Below, piece by piece: positions 53,872-61,205 of a DNA stretch of 64,000 bases. Position 1 is the stretch's first letter, and each line of letters begins with the position of its first letter. The notes beneath the pieces were generated by a model, which was given only the letters and a program-made list of their open reading frames with translations, ran no database searches and was not told the DNA's origin. The position numbers and the translations under genes were made by a program. Location of the stretch: positions 1,302,001-1,366,000 of the forward strand of contig JAPWJW010000001.1 in assembly GCA_028283825.1 (NCBI GenBank), given 5' to 3'. The stretch is from Azospirillaceae bacterium. GTDB taxonomy: Bacteria > Pseudomonadota > Alphaproteobacteria > Azospirillales > Azospirillaceae.

Positions 53872-54996
53872 ATGATGATTCCCATTGCAGACACGCTTGC
53901 GACGGTGCCGCCGTCGCAAACCGGACGGACCGTCACCCGGGCGCAGCGTGCCTTCTTCCGCGCCATGCCCAAGGTGGAATTGCACTGCCACCTGCTGGGG
54001 GCGGTGCGGCCGCAGACCTTCGCCGACCTGGCGGCCAAACACGGCGCGCCGGTGACCGGGGCGGAGATCGACGGGTTCTACCGGCGCGGCGCCAAGCCGG
54101 TGGGGGTGCTGCACGTGCTGCGCGCCCTGGAAAGCCACCTGCTGCTGGAACCTGACGATTTCCGCCGCATCGCCTATGAATACCTGGCGGACGCGGCGGC
54201 GGAGAACGTGCGCCATGCGGAGTTCTTCTGGAACCCCACGGCCACCCTGCGCGACACGGACCTGCGCTACCCCGACATCCAGGTGGCCCTGGTGGCCGGC
54301 ATTGAGCAGGCGGCCGCCGACCACGGCATCAGCGGCCTGCTGATCCCCTCCATCGACCGGGAGGCCGATCCGAGGGCGGCGGTGGAGATGGTGGAGTTGA
54401 TGGCCGCCAGCCGCCACCCCCTGGTCCCCGGCATCGGCATCGACTATCGCGAGACCGAACGCCCGCCGGAGATGTTCGCCGACGCCTACGCCCTGGCCCG
54501 CCGGCATGGCCTGCGCCTGACCGCGCACGCCGGCGAATTCGGCACGTCCTGGCGCAATGTGGAAACCGTGGTGGAGCGCCTGGGCGTGGACCGGGTGGAC
54601 CATGGCTACAGCATCGTCGACAACCCCGACCGCCTGCGCGACTACGCGGCGCGCGGCCTGGTGTTCACCGTGGTGCCGACCAATTCCTATTACCTGCGCA
54701 CCTTGCCGCCGGAGCGCTGGGCGGCCGACCACCCCATCCGCCGCATGGCCGCACTGGGCCTGGCCATCCACCCCAACACCGACGATCCCACCCTGCACCG
54801 GGTCAGCCCGGCCGGCGCCTGGGAACTGATGTACAGCCATCTGGGCTTCGACATCGCCGACCTGCGCGCCATGATGTTGGCCGGCATCGACGGCAGTTGG
54901 GCGGGTGCCGAACAGCAGGCCGCCTGGCGCGCGGAATGGCCGGCGATCTTCGATACCCTGTCCGCCGGCCTGGGGTGGGAGCCCTCGGCCCTATGA
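53872..54996 (+). CDS. add: Adenosine deaminase
   Basis: Cytosolic Zn enzyme of 374 residues, deaminating adenosine (or adenine in close relatives) to the hypoxanthine form. Zn and catalytic motifs: H38/H40 in ELHCHLLGAVRPQT, HAGEFG, VDHGYS, and HPNTDDPTLHRV. PTNSYYL replaces the common PxSN motif, so the exact substrate may differ from E. coli Add. Two or three start codons cluster at 53869-53877; ATG 53872 is used. It follows the permease by 30 bp and overlaps the next start. Confidence 0.92.
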   Translation: MMIPIADTLATVPPSQTGRTVTRAQRAFFRAMPKVELHCHLLGAVRPQTFADLAAKHGAPVTGAEIDGFYRRGAKPVGVLHVLRALESHLLLEPDDFRRIAYEYLADAAAENVRHAEFFWNPTATLRDTDLRYPDIQVALVAGIEQAAADHGISGLLIPSIDREADPRAAVEMVELMAASRHPLVPGIGIDYRETERPPEMFADAYALARRHGLRLTAHAGEFGTSWRNVETVVERLGVDRVDHGYSIVDNPDRLRDYAARGLVFTVVPTNSYYLRTLPPERWAADHPIRRMAALGLAIHPNTDDPTLHRVSPAGAWELMYSHLGFDIADLRAMMLAGIDGSWAGAEQQAAWRAEWPAIFDTLSAGLGWEPSAL

Positions 54997-56309
54997 GCGC
55001 CACCGCCGACGTCATCCGCCTTAGCCGCGCGGCGGCGGCCAACATCCCGGCGGAAACCGCGGCCATGGTCCGGCGCTGCGTCCTGGACTGGTTTGGTCTC
55101 GCCATCGCCGGTGCCGATGAGCCGGTGTGCCGCCTGCTTCGCCCCCTGGCCCTGGCGGAGGGCGCCCGCCCGGTGGCAACCCTGATCGGCACGGGTGAGG
55201 GCGTCAGCGCCCGCCAGGCTGCCTTCCTGAACGCCGTGGTCGGCCATGCGCTGGACTACGACGACGTGGCGCTGGTCATGCACGTCCATCCCACCACCGT
55301 GATCCTGCCGCCGCTGCTGGCCCTGGCGGAGGAACGGGGCCTGGGCGGCCGGGCGGTGATCGCGGCCTTCGTCGCGGGGTATGAGGCCGCCGGCATGATC
55401 GGCCGCTGGCTGGGCGCCGGGCCCTATGACCGGGGTTTCCACATGACCGGCACCCTGGGCGCGCTTGGCGCCGCCGCCGCCTGCGCCCACCTGCTGGGCT
55501 TGGATGAGGAGGCGACGGCGCGTGCCTACGGCCTGGCGGCGTCGCAGGCGGCCGGGCTGAAGGCGCAGTTCGGCACCATGGCCAAGCCCGTCCATGCCGG
55601 CCGCGCGGCGGAGGCGGGGCTGACCGCCGCCCTATGGGCGGAAGCCGGCGTCACCAGCCGCACCGATATCCTGGAGGCCCGCCAGGGCTACGCCGCCACC
55701 CAATCGGCCATCCCCACCGGCCCCATTCTCTGGGACGGCCATGAGGTGGACCGCAATTCCTTCAAGTACCACGCTTCCTGTTTCGGGACCCATGGCGCCA
55801 TCGAGGCGATCCGGACCTTGCGGGCCGGCGGGGTGGAACCGGGGATGGTCACGCACCTGGATGTGATCGTGGATGCCGGCGCCGACCGGATGTGCAACAT
55901 CGCCGCTCCCCGCACGGGCACGGAGGCGAAGTTCAGCCTGCGGTTCGTCGCGGCCCTGGCCCTGTCGGGGGCCGACACCGCCATGCCCGGGCTGTACACC
56001 GACGCGGCGACGGCCCGGCCGGACCTGGTCGCCCTGCGCGACCGGGTGGCGGTCGGTTTCGGCCCGGCGGATTGGCCGCCCGACCTGACGGAGGTGGCGG
56101 TGACCTTGGCCGACGGATCGCGGCGGTCCGCCCGGTGTGACACCAGCCTGATCCAGGCCGACGATGCCCGGCTGCGGGCCAAGTTCCATCACCTGGCGGC
56201 CCTGCTATCGGGGGACGGCGCGCGCCATCTCGCCGGGCGTGTCGATCAATTTGAAGCCGAAGACGATATCGGCGCGCTGTGCCGCCTGGCCGTGGCGGTG
56301 CGGGGCTGA
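54993..56309 (+). CDS. MmgE/PrpD family protein
   Basis: Cytosolic protein of 438 residues in the 2-methylcitrate dehydratase/cis-aconitate decarboxylase family (PF03972). Characteristic pieces are RCVLDWFGLAIAGADEPV, NAVVGHALDYDDVALVMHVH, GFHMTGTLGALGAAAACAHL, FGTMAKPVHAGRAAEAGL and KYHASCFGTHGAIEAI. It has no obvious place in known purine salvage. Overlapping the adenosine deaminase stop by ATGA, it is nevertheless the last gene of that operon. It may dehydrate or decarboxylate a product of the imported compound. Confidence 0.88.
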   Translation: MSATADVIRLSRAAAANIPAETAAMVRRCVLDWFGLAIAGADEPVCRLLRPLALAEGARPVATLIGTGEGVSARQAAFLNAVVGHALDYDDVALVMHVHPTTVILPPLLALAEERGLGGRAVIAAFVAGYEAAGMIGRWLGAGPYDRGFHMTGTLGALGAAAACAHLLGLDEEATARAYGLAASQAAGLKAQFGTMAKPVHAGRAAEAGLTAALWAEAGVTSRTDILEARQGYAATQSAIPTGPILWDGHEVDRNSFKYHASCFGTHGAIEAIRTLRAGGVEPGMVTHLDVIVDAGADRMCNIAAPRTGTEAKFSLRFVAALALSGADTAMPGLYTDAATARPDLVALRDRVAVGFGPADWPPDLTEVAVTLADGSRRSARCDTSLIQADDARLRAKFHHLAALLSGDGARHLAGRVDQFEAEDDIGALCRLAVAVRG

Positions 56310-56330
56310 ACCCCCGCACCGGACGGCACG

Positions 56331-57002
56331 TCAGTCCCGCGTATAACCCCACACCGCCGCCGGCGGGATGTTGGACACTGCCCAGCCCAGGCGCTTGCCG
56401 GCCAGTTGCAGGGCCTGGCGGCGCAGGGGGGAGCGCAAGGAATAGGTGAAGGCCAGGAACTGCCTGCCTTCCGGCATGACGGCGTAGGCCTCATCCATGA
56501 TCAGGCGCTGGGCCTCCATCGGGATCAGGATCATGGGGATGCCGCAGACGATGGTGCCCACCTTGCCCACCCATTGCGGCGGCAGCAGGGTGCGCACGTC
56601 CTTCACGTCGCCGCGCAGGACGGTGACGCCGGGGAACTTGGCCGTCATGTAGGCGTGCAGTTCCCGGTCCCGCTCGATCACGAACAGGCGCGACGCCGGG
56701 ATGCCGGATTCCAGCAGGGCGCGGGTGATGGCGCCGGTGCCGCCGCCGTATTCCACGACGATCTCATCCGCCTCGCGCCGCACGTGGCGGCCCATCAGCC
56801 GGCCCAGCGCCGGGCCGGACGGGGTGATGGAGGCGATGGAGACGGGGTTGGCGGCCCAGCGGCGGAAGAACAGCCAGGCAGGATTCTCGTTCGCCGGGCT
56901 GTGCGGCCGGGGGCCGTGTCCGCGGGGATGGTTTCCCTTGGCGGTTCCCTTGCCGGCGAAGTCCTTGCCGTTCAGGGTCGTCTCGGCGCGATCAATGGGC
57001 AT
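56331..57002 (-). CDS. SAM-dependent methyltransferase (PmtA/rRNA-dimethylase-like)
   Basis: Cytosolic class I methyltransferase of 223 residues. The basic, Pro/His-rich first 40 residues are unusual. The SAM-binding motif VVEYGGGTGAITRALLESG is followed by FVIERDRELH and VLRGDVKD. NPVSIASITPSGPALGRLM before it is typical of the alphaproteobacterial phospholipid N-methyltransferase-like group (phosphatidylethanolamine methylation) or KsgA-like proteins. Substrate is inferred. Convergent with the PrpD gene, gap 21 bp. Confidence 0.82.
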   Translation of the reverse strand: MPIDRAETTLNGKDFAGKGTAKGNHPRGHGPRPHSPANENPAWLFFRRWAANPVSIASITPSGPALGRLMGRHVRREADEIVVEYGGGTGAITRALLESGIPASRLFVIERDRELHAYMTAKFPGVTVLRGDVKDVRTLLPPQWVGKVGTIVCGIPMILIPMEAQRLIMDEAYAVMPEGRQFLAFTYSLRSPLRRQALQLAGKRLGWAVSNIPPAAVWGYTRD

Positions 57003-57248
57003 AGGTCAGGCGTTCCCCAGCATCGGCATTCCAGCAATGGCCGGCCCGCGTACGGGCGTGCGGCGCATCAGGTCGGTGACTAAGGGGCATCGGGCCCCCG
57101 AAACACTAAGGGTGCGGGCACGGAACATAGGGGCAGAGATGGCATGGGCCGTCCGGATTTGCAATGACGGCTGTGTTACATCCCCGTTTCGCTTAGGCAA
57201 TTTCGGATTAGTCAGTGCGACGAAGAGTGTCACCCTGGGGTTCATCCG

Positions 57249-57379
57249 CCCTCAGTCGCCGGGCGCCGACATCCGTCGGCTTTGCTCATCCTCGCTTTCC
57301 AGTCCGCTACACTCCCCGGAAAGCTCCGGCGGCCCCGTCGGGGCCTACGGCGGCACGAGACAGGGTCTCGCGCCGTCGG
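57249..57379 (+). repeat. Dispersed structured repeat, copy C
   Basis: CCCTCAGTCGCCGGGCG is followed by hairpin 1 CCGAC-ATCC-GTCGG (57266-57279), CTTTCCAGTCCGC, the small hairpin CCGGA-AAGC-TCCGG (57316-57329) and hairpin 2 GGCCCC-GTC-GGGGCC (57331-57345). A terminal stem CGGCG...CGCCG encloses CGAGAC-AGG-GTCTCG, ending near 57379, seven bases from the ABC-F stop. Stem bases differ from copies A and B in compensating pairs. The leading hairpin of A and B is absent or decayed. Confidence 0.85.
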
Positions 57380-57385
57380 CATTCC

Positions 57386-59269
57386 TTAATCGGCGGACGT
57401 CGCCTGTTCCAAGGCTTCCGACGCGGCCAGCCATTCCTCCTCGACCGTATCCAGCGTCTTCTGCACCTGGCCCATTTCCATCTGCAATTGGGTCACGGCG
57501 TCCGCCGGCCCCTGGTACAGGGCGGGATCGGCCAACTTCACGTCCAGCTTGGCCTTCTTGGCGTTCAGTTGCGCCAGGCGCTTTTCCGCATCCTCCACCT
57601 TGCGGCGCAGGGGGGCCAACTGCTGGCGCGTCTCGGCGGCGGCGCGGCGGCCGCCCTTGCGGTCGCGGTTGCCGCCACCGCCGGAGTCCCGGCCGCCGCT
57701 TTCGGCGCGGCGCTGGTCCATCAGTAGGGCGCGGTATTCATCCAGGTCGCCGTCGTAGGATTTGCAGGTGCCGTTGGCGACCAGCCACAACCGGTCGGCC
57801 GTCAGTTCCACCAGGTGGGGATCATGGCTGATCAGGATGACGGCGCCCTGGTAGCCGTTGATGGCCTCCACCAGCGCCTCGCGGCTGTCGATATCCAGAT
57901 GGTTGGTCGGTTCGTCCAGCAGCAGGATGCTGGGGGCCTCCCGGCTCATCAGCGAGAACAGCAGGCGCGCCTTCTCACCGCCTGACAGGTCCTTGATCTG
58001 GGTTTCGGCCTTCAGCTTGGGGAAGCCGAAGCGGCCCAGATGGTTGCGCACCATCTGTTCCGTCGCGTTCTTCATGGCCGCCTGCATCTGCTGGATGGGC
58101 GTCCAGGTCATGGTCAGCTCTTCCGCCTGGTGCTGGGCGAAATAGCCGACCTTCAGCTTGGACGACCGCCGCATCTCCCCGCCCATGGCTTCCAGCCGGC
58201 CGGCCAGCAGCTTCACCAGCGTGGACTTGCCGTTGCCGTTGGCGCCCAGCAGGGCGATGCGGTCCTCAGGATCGATGCGCAGGTTCAGGTTGCGCAGGAT
58301 GGGCTTGTCGCCATACCCCACCGTCACCTCGTCCATGTTGATCAGGGGCGGGGGCATGGGCTCGGGCGAGGGGAAGTCGAAGCGGGTGCGCTGGTCCTCC
58401 AGCACGGTGATGGCCGGGCCCAGCTTTTCCAGCGCCTTCAGGCGGCTCTGCGCCTGCTTGGCCTTGCTGGCCTTGGCGCGGAAGCGGTCCACGAAGTCCT
58501 GCATGTGCTTGCGCTGGGCTTCCTGCTTGACCGACTGGGCCTTCAGGTTCTCCATCTTGGCGGCGCGCACCCGCACGAACTGGTCATACCCACCGGCGTA
58601 GGAGGTCAGCTTCTGCTGGTCCAGGTGGATGGTGGTGGTGGGTACCTTGTTCAGCAGCTCACGATCATGGCTGATCAGCAGGATGGTGTGGGGATAGTTC
58701 TTGAGGTAGGCCTCAAGCCAGACCGTCGCTTCCAGGTCCAGATGGTTGGTCGGCTCATCCAGCAGCAGCAGGTCGGGCTGGGTGAACAGCACACCCGCCA
58801 GGGCTACGCGCATGCGCCAGCCGCCGGAGAAGTCGGAACAGGGCCGCTGTTGCGCCGCCGCGTCGAAGCCCAGGCCGGACAGGATCTGTGCCGCCCGTGC
58901 CTCGGCCGTGTGCGCCTCGATATCCGCCAGACGGGTATAGATTTCGGCGATGCGGTCCGGGTCGGTGGCGGTCTCCGCCTCCGCCATCAGGGACGTGCGC
59001 TCCGTATCCGCCGCCATCACCGTGTCCAGCAGGCTGGTCGCCCCGGCCGGCACCTCCTGCCGCACCATGCCCATACGCATGGTGCTGGGCCAGGTGATCT
59101 CCCCGCCATCGGGGTGCAACTCGCCCGCGATCAGCTTGAACAGGGTCGACTTGCCCGTGCCGTTGCGGCCGACCAGCGCCACCTTGTGCCCCTTGGGAAT
59201 GGAGACGGTGGCTTGGTCCAGCAGGGTACGGCCGGCGATGCGGTAGGTGAGGTCATTGATGGTCAGCAT
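57386..59269 (-). CDS. ABC-F family ATPase (Uup/YheS-like)
   Basis: Soluble ATPase of 627 residues with two ABC domains and no membrane part. First domain: Walker A LVGRNGTGKSTLF, signature DFSGGWRMRVAL, Walker B LLLLDEPTNHLD. Second domain: LLGANGNGKSTLVKL, LSGGEKARLLF, ILLLDEPTNHLD. A charged linker joins them, and the C-terminal tail is a coiled coil (LRRKVEDAEKRLAQLNAKK; QMEMGQVQKTLDTVEEEW). ABC-F proteins act on ribosomes. ATG 59269 begins MLTINDLTY. Repeat copy C follows its stop. Confidence 0.94.
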   Translation of the reverse strand: MLTINDLTYRIAGRTLLDQATVSIPKGHKVALVGRNGTGKSTLFKLIAGELHPDGGEITWPSTMRMGMVRQEVPAGATSLLDTVMAADTERTSLMAEAETATDPDRIAEIYTRLADIEAHTAEARAAQILSGLGFDAAAQQRPCSDFSGGWRMRVALAGVLFTQPDLLLLDEPTNHLDLEATVWLEAYLKNYPHTILLISHDRELLNKVPTTTIHLDQQKLTSYAGGYDQFVRVRAAKMENLKAQSVKQEAQRKHMQDFVDRFRAKASKAKQAQSRLKALEKLGPAITVLEDQRTRFDFPSPEPMPPPLINMDEVTVGYGDKPILRNLNLRIDPEDRIALLGANGNGKSTLVKLLAGRLEAMGGEMRRSSKLKVGYFAQHQAEELTMTWTPIQQMQAAMKNATEQMVRNHLGRFGFPKLKAETQIKDLSGGEKARLLFSLMSREAPSILLLDEPTNHLDIDSREALVEAINGYQGAVILISHDPHLVELTADRLWLVANGTCKSYDGDLDEYRALLMDQRRAESGGRDSGGGGNRDRKGGRRAAAETRQQLAPLRRKVEDAEKRLAQLNAKKAKLDVKLADPALYQGPADAVTQLQMEMGQVQKTLDTVEEEWLAASEALEQATSAD

Positions 59270-59438
59270 GGCCGCCCTCATAGCATGAGGCGCGTCGGAA
59301 GGCACTGGGATGATACGCCGGGGGCGGTTGCGTATCTGGCAGCGCGATTCCCGCCGGATGACGGCCGGGTATTCGCCGCTCGGTCGTGGTATGGTCGGGG
59401 CGATATGATTACGCGATAAGGTGATAAGGTCGTTCGCG

Positions 59439-59756
59439 ATGTTGCCGGCAGAGGATCCCGTCCTGGCCCGTTTCCGCACCGCCATCGATGAGATGTATGG
59501 CGACCGGATCGCTCGCGTCGTGCTTTTCGGTTCCCGTGCCCGCGGCGACGCCCGTACCGATTCCGACTATGACGTGGCGGTTTTCCTGAAGTCCCTCCCG
59601 GATCGTTGGACGGAACTGGACCGGTTGGCCGCCCTGCGGGTACGGATGATCGATACGACGGGTGCGTTCTTCGACGCCAAGCCCTATCCGGCGGCGGCCT
59701 ATGAGGAGCGTACGCCGCTGATGCATGAAATCCGCCAGGATGGGATCACCTTATGA
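59439..59756 (+). CDS. MNT-type minimal nucleotidyltransferase (antitoxin of a MNT/HEPN pair)
   Basis: Protein of 105 residues with the minimal nucleotidyltransferase signature VVLFGSRARGDARTDSDYDV, carrying the GSxxRG and DxD residues. MNT proteins AMPylate and silence HEPN RNase toxins encoded just downstream. Here the stop overlaps the next start (TTATGA) as in intact pairs, but the HEPN gene is cut short after 19 codons. GTG 59421 is an alternative start. Confidence 0.85.
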   Translation: MLPAEDPVLARFRTAIDEMYGDRIARVVLFGSRARGDARTDSDYDVAVFLKSLPDRWTELDRLAALRVRMIDTTGAFFDAKPYPAAAYEERTPLMHEIRQDGITL

Positions 59757-59812
59757 CGCCGGAAGCTGGGCTGTTCCTGGCGAAGGCGCGTTCGATAGTG
59801 ATCTGCGCGTGA
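59753..59812 (+). pseudogene. HEPN toxin remnant (19 codons)
   Basis: Starts with MTPEAGLFLAKARSIVICA then TGA. The first 13 residues are the normal HEPN-domain N-terminus (MTPEAxxFLxKAR). No RxxxxH active site follows in any frame before the next gene, so the toxin has been deleted. Confidence 0.7.
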
Positions 59813-59834
59813 TGCGCGCGTGCGAAACGGAGCC

Positions 59835-60200
59835 ATGACCATGTCGGGGAAACGATCCAGTCTTGAAGACTTGTCCCGGTGCAATAGCACCCAGGTGTGC
59901 AGCCGCTGGGTTGATATTGCACGGGAGGTCCAGGCCAAGGGCGGCGTGGCTATTATCCAGGGAGATCGGGTGGAGATGGTGCTGCTGTCGGCGGATGAAT
60001 ATAACCGACTGACCATGAGGGCCGACTTGAGGACCAGGGTCGATGTGACGGCCCAGCGGGCTATTCTGGACCGGCTGACTGCGCAATTCGATGCTGAATT
60101 GGCGGCTTTGCAGGAGCCAGGGGCGGCGGATCGGCTCGACGATATGTTGGCCTCCAAAGGCCAAGGCAGTGTGCGGGCGAAAGCGGGCCCGTCGTATTAA
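59835..60200 (+). CDS. Phd/YefM-family antitoxin, apparently orphan
   Basis: Protein of 121 residues. The Phd/YefM DNA-binding core WVDIAREVQAKGGVAIIQGDRVEMVLLSADEY is intact, followed by a helical C-terminal arm (ILDRLTAQFDAELAALQEP) that would clamp a toxin. GGAG precedes ATGs 59835/59841. The gene lies 22 bp after the HEPN remnant. No toxin frame follows. Instead, after the TAA, the same frame stays protein-like to 60353 (RDREIFVPAAGDTAAL; MPDWAKPIYQAARTLAG), possibly the tail of a deleted gene. Confidence 0.75.
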   Translation: MTMSGKRSSLEDLSRCNSTQVCSRWVDIAREVQAKGGVAIIQGDRVEMVLLSADEYNRLTMRADLRTRVDVTAQRAILDRLTAQFDAELAALQEPGAADRLDDMLASKGQGSVRAKAGPSY

Positions 60201-60393
60201 GCGCGGGGGAGCTCTTCTCGCCTGGACGTGCGCGACCGTGAAATTTTTGTGCCAGCGGCTGGTGATACGGCCGCCCTGGCGGCCATGCCCGATTGGGCCA
60301 AGCCCATTTATCAAGCGGCGCGCACGCTGGCGGGGCCTGCCGGAACGGTTTGACAGCCTTGCGGTTGTGGCGGGACAGCTCTAGCGAAGGGCG

Positions 60394-60420
60394 TTGCGGG
60401 CCTGCGTGCGCCCGTATATA
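60394..60420 (+). promoter_or_regulatory. Candidate ndk promoter
   Basis: TTGCGG (60394-60399), 15-bp spacer, TATATA (60415-60420), 46 bp before the ndk start. The spacing is shorter than ideal. Confidence 0.4.
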
Positions 60421-60466
60421 ACGCCGCCACTTTAGAGATTCCTTCCAAATCCCAGGAGATCCGGCC

Positions 60467-60889
60467 ATGGCCGTCGAACAGACCTTCTCGATCATTAAGC
60501 CCGACGCCACCCGTCGCAACCTGACCGGCAAGATCAACGCCAAGTTCGAGGAAGCCGGCCTGCGCATCGTCGCGCAGAAGCGCGTCCAGCTGTCCAAGCA
60601 GCAGGCGGAGAAGTTCTACGAAGTGCACGCCGCCCGTCCGTTCTACGGCGAGCTGGTGGCCTTCATGATCTCCGGCCCGGTCGTGCTGCAGGTCCTGGAA
60701 GGTGAGAACGCCGTTCTCGCCAACCGTGAGATCATGGGCGCCACCAACCCGGCGAACGCCGCCGAGGGCACCATCCGCAAGGAATTCGCGGAATCGATCG
60801 AAGCCAACTCCGTCCACGGCTCCGACAGCCTGGAGAACGCCAAGATCGAGATCGGCTACTTCTTCTCCGGTTCCGAGATCGTCGGCTGA
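60467..60889 (+). CDS. ndk: Nucleoside diphosphate kinase
   Basis: Cytosolic enzyme of 140 residues that balances nucleoside triphosphates. The N-terminus [16 protein letters not shown], the nucleotide-binding [16 protein letters not shown] and the phospho-histidine motif NSVHGSDS are all present at full family length. CCAGGAG lies upstream of ATG 60467. It is followed by a strong terminator, so it is monocistronic. Confidence 0.96.
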   Translation: MAVEQTFSIIKPDATRRNLTGKINAKFEEAGLRIVAQKRVQLSKQQAEKFYEVHAARPFYGELVAFMISGPVVLQVLEGENAVLANREIMGATNPANAAEGTIRKEFAESIEANSVHGSDSLENAKIEIGYFFSGSEIVG

Positions 60890-60913
60890 TCGGCGGCTTA
60901 TCGGTGACGATGT

Positions 60914-60952
60914 AAAAGCGGCCCGGGGGCGACCTCGGGCCGCTTTTGTTTT
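60914..60952 (+). terminator. Rho-independent terminator of ndk
   Basis: AAAAGCGGCCCG (60914-60925) pairs with CGGGCCGCTTTT (60936-60947), then GTTTT. Confidence 0.9.
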
Positions 60953-61078
60953 GCGCGCGCGCCGGGGCTGGGAACGGCCGGCGGCAGGTGCGGACGGGGG
61001 CTTGAGAGGGCTGGAAAGACTGTGGTTTTGCCGCTAAATTGGGCAGGTCGATGGCCTGGCGCCTAATTGCGCATTTTT

Positions 61079-61117
61079 CTGACCATTTGGTCAAAAAAAT
61101 CCTGACCAAACGGACAA
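61079..61117. promoter_or_regulatory. RutR-like operator pair upstream of pyrimidine-degradation genes
   Basis: CTGACCATTTGGTCAA (61079-61094) matches the E. coli RutR consensus TTGACCA-NN-TGGTCAA at all but one base. A second, weaker copy CTGACCAAACGGACAA begins 23 bp later (61102-61117). The first gene starts about 90 bp downstream. RutR senses uracil/thymine, which fits the genes that follow. Confidence 0.7.
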
Positions 61118-61205
61118 ATCATGTCACTCTCCATCCCATAAGTTTCGGGCCCATGCGTATTGGGGTGCCCGGCGGCAACGCGCCGGGCCTGATGGGAGAG
61201 CGGCT

